Assembly: GCA_008973525.1 (NCBI GenBank)
Contig: WACJ01000517.1
Coordinates: forward strand, 1,612,001-1,676,000
Origin: Stenopsyche tienmushanensis
Taxonomy: Eukaryota > Arthropoda > Insecta > Trichoptera > Stenopsychidae
Reading direction: 5' to 3'
DNA: 64,000 bases
Under the pieces are notes generated by a model that was not told the origin of the DNA, made no database searches, and worked only from the letters and a program-made list of their open reading frames with translations. This document shows, piece by piece, positions 54,410-64,000 of the stretch. A program made the translations under genes and the position numbers. The first letter of the stretch is position 1. Each line of letters starts with the position of its first letter.

Positions 54410-55899
54410 ATTATTTAAGATAAATGTGATGTAAATCATTAAAATACTTTTTTAAAATAGGGCAACAACAACAACAAAAAAAAACATCAATTTAATGAAT
54501 ATCTATTTAAGTTAACACTTTATTTCTAATAATCAAGGCACAGAGCATTTATGTTGATCTAGTAATTATACATGCTAAAATTAATCTTAAAGTGGGCAAA
54601 TAGACTATTTATCAGTTTTAGAATACGAATAGTCTAAAAAAATCACAACCGAAACAGGATATTAAAAACATATTATCGATATTCAACAGACAGGGTTCGA
54701 GCATTTTATTACTGGCCTCTGCATATCTAAATTATTTTCTTAACACAATGTGACAAATATAACGCAGTATTTTGTGAAATAAATATTTAACACCTAAATC
54801 AAACTATTGTTCGTATGTACTGCCAGCATCATATCAAATTTCACATCTCAAAATTAAAGATAATCTGAGCAACATCTTTTTTACGATAGCGAATACTGCA
54901 CAATAATGCCCAGATCGTCCATTTTCGTTAGTAAGCAAAATAAATTGCATGAGCATGAGGGAATCTACGTAATGTGAATAATACAATAAGCTAATAAACC
55001 TAATGTCTCTATGTACATATGTAAATGTATTAAGAATAATATTGTTGAATGTTAGTTTTCAAACGTAATATTTAATTTCACAATATATTTTTGATCCGGT
55101 CATTATACGACCAGCGTTCGCGATGAACGTATTTTTAAATTTGTAATACGTGACTTCTCAATGTGTTGTTATACAAGCTTCCCGCATAGTGATCGATATG
55201 CGTTATAATGCATGCATTTGAAATGCCAAAATTCTATCTTCCATTTGTATTAAAATAAATTTGTAGGCAGCGTTCCGAGCTAAGCAGTACATATATGTAA
55301 CGACTGATGATAATTATGAATGAAGGATTATTTACAAGGTCTAAAAACTTTTCTTTAAAGGATATCATTGATATATTCTAAAAATATAATTTTTATTATA
55401 TCTACTATTTACAATGTTGATCGTTTTATTGTGTAACAGTCTGTCAATAAAAATGTAATAACAATGCACGTATATTATTCAAATATAAGCATATTAGTTA
55501 CGAGGGCGATTCAAATGTAAATCCGGAATTTTGTTAGTGATATATAAAATACAAATGGATAATTGATTCCGTCGAAGAAGGCGGCTGCATCGAAAACCAG
55601 TTGCATGTATTGTTTGACCACAACGTTATCTTGAAATCGTTATCCTCCTAATGTTTCTTTCAATAAACCAAACATGGTAGTCACATGGAGTCAAGTTTGA
55701 ATTGTAAGGTGGATGTTCAAGAGTTTCCCAGTATAATTGGGTGAGTTTATCATGAATCATGACTGCTGTACACGGCCGCACGCTGCATTCAGAAGGCCTC
55801 TGCACATGAAGGACATAAGCGGTCTTAGCGACATCTAGCAGTTGGCAGTATTAAGCCACATTCACTGTCTGTTATGTATAAAATCAATCAATAAAATGA
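54410..55899. other. K2P 3' flank, no gene recognised
   Basis: AT-rich 3' flank. An aataaa occurs near 54778. Nothing coding is supported. Confidence 0.45.
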
Positions 55900-56850
55900 G
55901 GAGGTGAATGTATGATACAGACGAGATGGACGTAACCTCTTCCTGTGAATGGATATTGAAGAGGCCCATAGTTCTGCAGTGGACTGTTAGTGGCTGCACT
56001 ATGATGATGATGATGACAAGGCATATAACAGCATCAACCAGGAAACACTTTGGAGGACCATATTGGAGATGGGAATCTCGAGTAAGCTGGTGATGCTGTC
56101 AAGGATGTGTGTGTTCGGATTTATTAGTATAATACGCTCGAATGGTGCCCTGTTGGAGGCTTTCGAGGTGATAACGTGAGCCAGACAGGCGGATGCCCTC
56201 TCCCCTTTACTTTTAATATTGCGTAGGCAATTATAAGGGAGACTGGCAAATTGGGACACGCAGATCCATGGTAGGATAATGCAATGTATCTGGCCTTTGC
56301 TGACAACATCGACGTTGTGACTAAATCGGAGGCTTTGGTGGCATTTACGTCTATCGCTACTGCTAATTTCGGCATGAATATTGAATATGAAAAGACGAAA
56401 TATATGGTGGTATCGAGGGTGAATGCTGGAGGTTATATCTCCGTGATTGTCAACAATGAAAATATTAAAAGCGTCCATGAGTTCAAATACTTTTTATCCA
56501 TCCTCTAAAATTTATTAAACATTAATAAGGCCGGTAGTGGTTAACGGCGGTGAAACATGGACTATGACCATCCGTAACGTGATGCACCTAGAGACGATCG
56601 AATGAAAAATATTAAAAGAAATTTTTGGACCCCTCCGGGACAAGACATCCATTTTAGTCCCTTGAACCATTTAGGATTCAAGACCGAATGGCAGTAAAGC
56701 CGTCGGAAGACCTCAGCTACGATGATCAGGTCAAAAATGATGCCGCATGTCTGGGCTTGGGAAATTGGAGAGAAAAGGTTCAGGACAGACAAAAATGGCA
56801 GCAAGTGTTGTTGGTGGCCGGAGCTCTCTTATAGGGCTGAAAGAGCTACC
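55900..56850 (+). pseudogene. RTE-like LINE reverse transcriptase relic
   Basis: 55900-56015 looks like the 3' tail of one LINE (ctgcagtggactgttagtgg with an atgatgatgatg run). It runs into a frame-broken RT region. Recognisable pieces: D-K-A-Y-N-S-I-N, then A-D-A-L-S-P-L-L (the usual Q-G-D-A-L-S-P), F-A-D-N-I-D-V-V in place of Y-A-D-D, E-K-T-K-Y-M, later G-E-T-W-T-M and K-I-L-K-E-I-F-G-P. Order and spacing fit an RTE/craniofacial-type ORF2. Many stops; dead. Confidence 0.75.
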
Positions 56851-57730
56851 CAAATTTATATCATTATCAATTAATTAAATATAATTTCATTTGACTTCCA
56901 AGCAAAAGTTACGAATACTTTGTAGTTGCATTAAATTATGTTACAATGGAACCAGCGGGCGGTTAAATTTTTTTACTAAGGTGGCCTGTAGGAATAAAAA
57001 TATTGACTACTCCTGTTTTAAATTATTTGAAGATGCAGAGCGAAAACAAACAGTAAATTTGATTGCAGACTCAATTTATCTCATACGAATGACAAACAAG
57101 AGATAGAAAACATACAAATCTTGAAACGCTAATGTCCACACAAGCTATTACAAATAAATTGCTAACAATGTATATCAGGATTAATCGCCAAGTTGTTATT
57201 CGCTGATAAAGCCGACATAAATACGCTTTTTTATTAGCTAGACTGCATTAACAATGTTAATGAGACCGGCATAAATGAAATTTAAAAAAAAAATCATCCC
57301 AAGGTAACTTTTTTATTGTTAAAGAATATCTAATAGTTTGTGTTATTCAACTATTCTTATAAAATGCATCTAACAACAATCTCCTTAAAAATAAAAGGTA
57401 TCTGTGCGAATGCCACTAAACTACATGATATTAATTACACATATTCTATTTCGATAATTGATTATTATTAACATTAACAATAACACTAAATACATATTTA
57501 TGACACAAAAAATAGTACGATAGTAAACAGGATCGCAATTGCAGTGTTTTCATATTTAGAATCAGTTCATAAAATATTTGAATGTGACTTGTTAAACTCA
57601 GCCCTTTGATGAGTATGCACTCACACGTTGAGTCGAGTAATCCAGAGAGATTATGCTTGCGCATGTGGTGTGCAGCGCTCCACAGTGCATTATTTTTAAT
57701 ATCGTGCTTCTATTTCTAATAAGAGAAGTT
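56851..57730. other. Intergenic, no gene recognised
   Basis: Short frames on both strands, AT-rich, nothing supported. Confidence 0.4.
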
Positions 57731-57847
57731 ATGGATCCCAAATGTATCGATTTCAAGCTTGACGAAATTTGTTCCTTTGATAACGACGTTTTACGAGATT
57801 TGATGGAGATAAATCCAAGTCTTTCAAGTAATAAACGCAAAAGATAA
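57731..57847 (+). CDS. Candidate small ORF or first exon, unknown
   Basis: An ATG opens a 38-codon frame, acidic and then basic: it starts M-D-P-K-C-I-D-F and ends S-S-N-K-R-K-R before TAA. The sequence is less AT-rich than its surroundings, and a possible donor (tcaa|gtaata) lies near the end. The opposite-strand 117-codon frame across it is likely a shadow. Function unknown. Confidence 0.25.
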   Translation: MDPKCIDFKLDEICSFDNDVLRDLMEINPSLSSNKRKR

Positions 57848-58101
57848 TGAACGAATAAAGAACAACGAGCAGTGAGGTTCGATGTATGGAATGTATGTAC
57901 TGTAAAACTCAACTCACTAATCAAAGGGTTAAATACGCATATACAATACATATGTGCATTGTAAGTTTAAGAGAAATTAACATCCATTACGATCCATGAA
58001 TTAATATATAATGCATCCTAATCCACGACTTATAAAATTACATAAAATCATTTTGATCGTTCTAAAAGAAATCGTTATAAATCACAACAATAAAATACTA
58101 G

Positions 58102-61100
58102 TTAATCAGTTTCAAAAGTTCTAACTAGCTTATGTAGATCGTCAGTGAGATTTCTCAAAAACGACCAATTTAAATCAATATTTTCAATAACGTTCAAAAA
58201 CTCTCTATTTTTAATGGGTGATTTTCCAGCCACTACATGCATTTCAATATCTTTTTTATCGGCATACGGTAAACAGTTCATCTTCACTTCCACTTGCCAA
58301 ATACAGCGTAATCTACCACTGGCGATTCGGAAAATAAATCTAAAAAATAAAAAGATTCAATTAAACGTCTTAATAATACGAACAATATTAACAGCCATTA
58401 AAATCACTATATACTTATTATCGTTGTTTGCTTCGAGGCCGTACATTAAATACAGAATTTCCAACATTCGATTCCATCTTTTAGCCTCCGAACAAATAGT
58501 CGAACAATGCATCAGCAAATTTTCAACATCGCCAAGATTCGAACACAAAGCAATGAGATTGCGAGATTTAATTTGATTAATTACGGCGATGCACATGTAA
58601 TATTCTTCAGAAACAGGATCTCGAGCTGACAATTTTAAACACGCGTTAATTTTACAAGAAAATTTAAACGCAATCAAACGAAAAACATATTAAATTCTCA
58701 CCGACTAAGCGTTCCAGGTTGATATTGGATATTGGCATTTTTGTAGCGCACGTATTATCGCAGTTCTGAAACTTGATTTTGAGACGCATTGTGCCGTTTA
58801 AAAATAAAAATCGCCATTCGTTTTCGGAGAATTCCTCCGGAATGCAGTCACAACTGTAAAAATAAAGTGCGTTTAATAAAATAATAATATACATCAATTG
58901 TTAAATAACATTGAGTGCTTACACATTTGCCGATTTAATACTATCTATTAAATCATTCAATTGCGTTTTCTTTTCGTCCTCGTTTTTAGCTATTGAAACA
59001 TCAAATTCATTTTGATCATGATTGTTCATTATTGGATTGGAAATTGCAGTATTTGAGTCGCTTTCTGATGTATTTTGAATTATGTTTTGAGAGTCTGAAT
59101 TATTACTCTCTTTTATGTTATCCATTGAGCTCTCAACTAAAGACATATCTGATATGTTTTCTAACATTTTAGATATTTCCTCGCCGGATTTTGGAGATCG
59201 ATCCGCGTATATTTGTTCAGTAGAAGTATGTCGATTGTCATCGATGTTTTGAGAAATATTAGATTGATTCGATGACTCATTCACGTTTTTGCTGATATCT
59301 TTGATCCATTGGCAAACAGAAAAACTTAATTTGGGTTTTTTTATAGACACATTATCGTCTCCGTCATCGCCCAGATCGGATTCGGAATATTTTCTTTTAT
59401 CGCTCGTATTCAATTGACCGTTACTATTAGTAGAAATGTTATTTTCCTTGAGGCTTTCATTTCGATTAAACTGTGAGCCCAAGCCATCATTATTATCAAT
59501 GGGATTATTTGGAATGCTTTCGTTTAATTTATTTGTGATCGATCCATCAAAACGCGTAAAGGTTTTTAGATTTATCAATTGAATGGTATTGAGTTCGGTA
59601 TCCACAGTTTGAGCATTCAACGAGGTATTTGTGGCGATGGTTTCATTAGTTTTATCATCCAAAACGGTTTCTTTTACGGCATCGCTCATGTTAATTTCTT
59701 TAAATCCGGATATTTGAATTTCCTCTTTGCTATTCTGTAGTTCAGATTTATCACATTTTTTATTGTATATACTTGATTCACAATTATCTTCGGTATGACA
59801 ACGACTTTCGATATTTTCCGTGGCCATGTCAGATTTTGAATTATTAATAAATGAATTTTGATTATTTATTGTATCAACATCAACATGATTATCGCTCATT
59901 TCAATTTCCATGGGCTGGTCGTCATTTAAATTATCCGATTCGGCGGCATATTTTGATATAATCGGCGGTGAAGTATCTTTAACACATCTCATGAATGAAC
60001 TGTTGGATGCGTTCAAGGAAAGATCATGACCAGATATTGATTTATCATTTCCATTCTTTAATGCATCATTTATAAGTATAATTTTGCTCGGAGATCCTAA
60101 ATAGCTGTTATTGCGATGATCATTCATATCATCAACAACAATTGCTATACTTTCTTCTAGTAAATTTGATGATGAAATAGAATTATCTTGTAAACTGAGT
60201 TCTTCGTTTATCTTCACTTCGTTTGCTATGAGATCAACATCTTGAATATCAACTATAGGCTGTATTTCAGTCGATTTTTGGCTTTCTACAATTGAAATTC
60301 TTCTCTCGTTTAATTTCATTATTGACGGTTGTTCATCAACCGAGTCCTTTAATTTATTTTTACTGCATTCATCATTAACATAAACATCGATGGAAGATAT
60401 ATTTTCTTGTAAAGTTGATGATAGTTGAATAACTTCTACTATATTATGTGTAGATTCATTAGAAATTCTGTCTATGCGTTTATCTGAGATCGATGATGAA
60501 TTGCTCTCATTTATATCAGAAGAAATTACCGCATTGGAAGAATTTTCATAACCTGAATCAGCTGACGTTTTATAATTCGGACTATCTTGATCAAATTCAA
60601 CCGTTGATCTCCTAAGTTTTTTTTCATTGATCAAAACGGAACTATTTTTTAACAAAATATCATCATTTTCATGATTTTCATCATCTTCTTTTTCATTTAA
60701 ATTTGTTGATATAATCAATTGAGCTGAATGATTGGCAATTTCTTTATCTTCACAATCCTTAGCCAATAGTTCATTATCGAGAACAGGTTCCTTAACATCA
60801 CAAATCGAACTTGAGTGATGACCAGCTTCTGATTGAATGGATAAATTTGGAGATAGACAATTCATTTTAACGTCATTGGATGTAATATTTTTTGCATCAT
60901 CATTAAATTTTGTCAGTGAACACATATCGATGGACATGTTATGATCTAAATTATCTTGATCATAAATTACGCTTTGCCTTTTTTCTTCGATTATATCAGA
61001 CGCAACTTCTTTAAGAGCCAGTATATCCACATCGTCATGTTTTGATTCAATCGTCTCCACTGGAGAAGTAATAGAAGAGATTGACGTTTCCCCGTTTGGA

Positions 61101-63985
61101 TTCTCTGGATCCAAAACGGACGATTCTTTCAATTGTTCGATATCGAATTTCGAAGATAAATCGCTCACAGTAGGCATTTCAACATCCTGCATATAATCGT
61201 CAATCGTCATACTATCGTCTTTTTTATATTTCCACGGCGTTTGCATACTTATAGACATATTGCAATTATCTTCAAGATTATAATCCGTAATATTACTTTT
61301 CACTGCGCTCATATTCGATTTACCACCAAAGAACGGTTTAATAATACTACGATCATTTACATGAGGAATAATAGACGTCATCGACATTTCACAATATTGT
61401 CGATCAAGCAAAAGAGTTTCTTTAGTTTGATTTGCTCTTAAATTTAACGATATACTATTATTGACGGGCAATTCGCTTTTTTGCACATTGTTTTCTAATG
61501 TTAATGAAATAGAAGTATCGGATCTATCACGTTTATCTTGATCAAACACTATCGTTTTACTTATATTTTCCTTATTATCAATTCTATCAACAATCGGTTC
61601 AAAATCAATTTCATCGGATCTTGCAATAAAATGCTGCTCGCTTTCGGTTTTCATTTCGGATGTCGTAGAAATTCCACAATCGGGAGTAATTTGATTGAAT
61701 AATACTGACGGCCGTTTTAGAGTGGATTCGGCAGTCTGAGAAATATCATTTAAAACATTTGCAGCAATAAATGTATTATTCGTGACCATTGCTATACTTT
61801 GTAACGATGCATTTGATTGTTCTTTGAGTTTACAATTTTCCCGTTCTATGCTTGTATTCGGAGATTTGTTTTCGTTTGTATTTTGTGTTGTTAAAATATC
61901 ACAAATTTTGCCAATTTCATCAAAATTCCCAGTTTGTCTCTTATTTTCGTTTCTTTCCGTGGAATCGTTATCTAAAAATGAAATATGATTCACATTGTCG
62001 TTTGAAATATTCACACACGATGGTACTATTACAGAGGCGTTACAACTGGGATCGACTTGATTAAAGGTTTCGCTCTTCTCTTTATCTAAAATATCTCGAC
62101 TATCCATTTCTTCAACATCTTTATTCGACGACGTAGCACAAATCATAGACATTTTATTTTGATCTAACACATTATTTCCATTTATAATATTCAGTTCGCC
62201 ATTCTCATTTAAGAATTTAACCGGAGGAATAATAGAAGGCATTTCACAAATTGATTTTTGTTGATCGAAAAGTACAGTTTCCCTCTTTTGTTGAAGTTTT
62301 GGATCGAGCGATAAATCATTTGAGCTGTGCATATCTATATCGTTCAATGGTTCATTAATTGTAACCGCTTTATATTCATCATTTTTACAGTTTGAAGCAA
62401 CAGCCACGGTCATAGACATGTTACATTTAGTGTCTTCTGGATTAAAAATGATAGTCTTTCTTTTTTCTCTTTTAATATCAGCTGACGAAACAATAGACGT
62501 TATGGACATTTCACCGTTTGAATTCAAAGGCTCATTAATTGTAACAGTTTCTTTAAATTCGTCATTTTTAAAGTTCGTAGGAATAGCTGAAGTCATGGAC
62601 ATGTTGCAATTGGAGTCTTCCGGGTTGTAAATGATAGTTTTTCTTTTTTCGCTTCTTATATCAGTTATCAGATCTTCGAGGGTCATATTATATTTTTCTT
62701 TGTTTGACGGAACAGTAGATGTTATCGACATTTCACAGTCGGGATTATGTTGATCGAAAATCACCGATTGTCTTTTGAGCAGACAATTTTTCTCTTCAAT
62801 TCCACAATGAATAGGAACAATTAAAGTCATGGATTTTTCACAAATTTTTCCACTTTGATCAATATTTACAGTGTGGTTTTTCTCATCGACTTTCTTATTT
62901 GGCGATCGAAGATCTCCATTTTCATTTGAATCAGAAGGAACGTCATCTATCCTACTTTCATTTGAAATATTCATAGTTAATGGTACTATTACGGAAGTAT
63001 TACAATTGGGATTGCCTTGATCATAGATAATAGATTTTCCGCTCGTTTCTTCGCGGTCTCTATTCGACGCCATAACAGACGTCATTGACATATCGCTTTC
63101 TTTGTTGTTTTGATCAAACACTACAGTCGTCCTCTTTTTGTTGAATTCAGCTTTTAAAAATGTAAAATCTGTCTGTTTATCTATGATAATATTTGGTCTT
63201 GTATTCTCGTTCAAGGAATTCGATAACAACTTTGCGGATGGAACCATACACGTCATGGACATTTCACAATTTGAATTCTGCCGATCAAAAACTATAGTTT
63301 CCCTCCTTTGCCTCGAGGGCTCATATTCATCATTTTTATAATTTGAAGGAACAGCCATGGTCATAGACATATTACAGTTAGTGTCTTCCGGATTAAAAAT
63401 GATAGTCTTTCTTTTTTCTCTTCTAATATCGGCGAAAGGATCATCTTTGTTGAAAAGATTGTTATTTGACGGAACACCGCATGTTATGGACATTTCACCG
63501 TCTGGACTTTGTTGATCAAATACTATCGTCTGTCTTTTTTTATGTATTTCAGTTCTCGGAAGGAAATTATTCGTAAGCGACTTATCTTTAGTGCTATTTT
63601 GTGCTACAAAAGATTTTTTTCTTTCGTCGTTTAAAATTGGTAAAGTCATTGACATGTTACAATTAGAATCATCTGGATAATAAATCGTATTTTTCCCGCT
63701 GCTTGTGAATGTTTGCTCTTTGACTTCTTTATCATTGTTTTTTATTGATGTCATAGACGTTTTGCATTCTGACGCACACTGATCGAAAACAACAGTTTCT
63801 CTTTGTTTAATATCGTCGGCGATGATATTGTGCAGATTTTCTTTATTTTCTAATGTCAATGGAGCCGCTAATGTGATAGACATATTGCAATTAGAATCTG
63901 CTTGATCAAAAATTATAGTTTTTCTCTTATCACTTTTTTTGTTGATTTCAACAGCTTCTATTACTTGGATTTCGTCATAATCCAT
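58102..63985 (-). CDS. KNL1: Kinetochore scaffold KNL1/Spc105 with large MELT-like array
   Basis: Outer-kinetochore scaffold of the KMN network: phosphorylated MELT repeats recruit Bub3-Bub1/BubR1 for the spindle checkpoint, and the C-terminus binds Mis12. Four exons on the minus strand join in frame: 63985-58923, 58853-58702, 58625-58415, 58339-58102; 1887 aa. Residues about 20-1150 contain about 25 repeats of the form K-R-x-T-[IV]-[IV]-[FY]-[DN]-x-x-x-x-x-C-[NE]-M-S-[MI]-T, often with V-P-S just after. T-[IV]-[IV]-[FY] matches the T-Omega element of vertebrate repeats; M-S-M-T stands where M-E-L-T is usual. A K-K-P-K-L nuclear signal is near the end of exon 1. The last 200 residues (F-S-E-N-E-W-R-F-L-F, S-E-A-K-R-W-N-R-M, R-L-R-C-I-W-Q-V-E-V) fit the RWD region. 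No N-terminal RVSF or SILK site is visible, so a 5' exon may lie beyond the window. No breaks. Confidence 0.9.
60570..63930 (-). repeat. Coding tandem array of about 25 MELT-like units
   Basis: Units are spaced irregularly, about 30-60 codons apart, and are not clean nucleotide tandems. Near-identical pairs exist: 62640-62580 and 63420-63360 both encode K-R-K-T-I-I-[YF]-N-P-E-D with N-C-N-M-S-M-T. This indicates past segmental duplication inside the exon. Units toward the C-terminal end of the array are degenerate, lacking Cys, Met or Thr. Confidence 0.85.
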
Positions 63986-64000
63986 TTTTTGTCCCGTTGC

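Noticed and set aside
57598..57951. 117-codon minus-strand ORF
   Set aside because: Residue mix is atypical and it shadows a more plausible small frame on the other strand.
60570..63930. CRISPR-like or satellite array
   Set aside because: The periodicity is in protein units of a single open exon with varying spacing, so it is a coding array.

Overview
The window is nuclear DNA from an insect. It is AT-rich, genes are split by short GT-AG introns (roughly 60-150 bp is common), it holds decayed transposons of several animal superfamilies, and it carries an ebony gene (beta-alanyl amine ligase of arthropod cuticle and nervous system). The insect order is not resolved from sequence alone. All exon joins below were built by hand from reading frame, splice consensus and remembered family features; no search was run.

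Layout. 1-28.4 kb is a gene desert with transposon debris: a long inverted repeat near 1.5/5.0 kb, a MITE at 8.3 kb, a Tc1/mariner relic at 8.7 kb, and inverted hAT relics at 21 and 24 kb. Two exon-like pieces (14.2 and 15.4 kb) may belong to a gene with very long introns, and a decayed ORF cluster lies at 19.8-20.6 kb. From 28.4 kb the gene-rich part begins. On the plus strand are ebony (15 coding exons, 868 aa); a gene encoding only the C-terminal third of the axonemal protein CFAP58; a short-chain dehydrogenase lying between two inverted copies of a repeat; a Q/N-rich MADF-BESS regulator; a membrane-anchored tubulin-tyrosine-ligase-like enzyme with one frameshift; and a TASK-type two-pore potassium channel. 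On the minus strand, 58.1-64.0 kb encodes the kinetochore scaffold KNL1/Spc105.

The most notable object is KNL1. A single exon of more than 5 kb encodes about 25 MELT-like repeats. Most keep the upstream T-[IV]-[IV]-[FY] element and a conserved Cys. In the core, the usual acidic residue is replaced by serine (M-S-[MI]-T), and that serine usually has N, E or D two residues before it. This suggests a two-step phosphorylation code (Ser first, then Thr) for Bub3/BubR1 recruitment. Other points worth checking are a Thr-to-Val change in the first selectivity filter of the K2P channel, the N-terminally missing CFAP58, and the long inverted repeats around host sequence.

The genes do not form one pathway. 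They cover pigment/amine metabolism, cilia or sperm flagella, lipid or steroid redox, transcription, tubulin modification, ion conductance and chromosome segregation.
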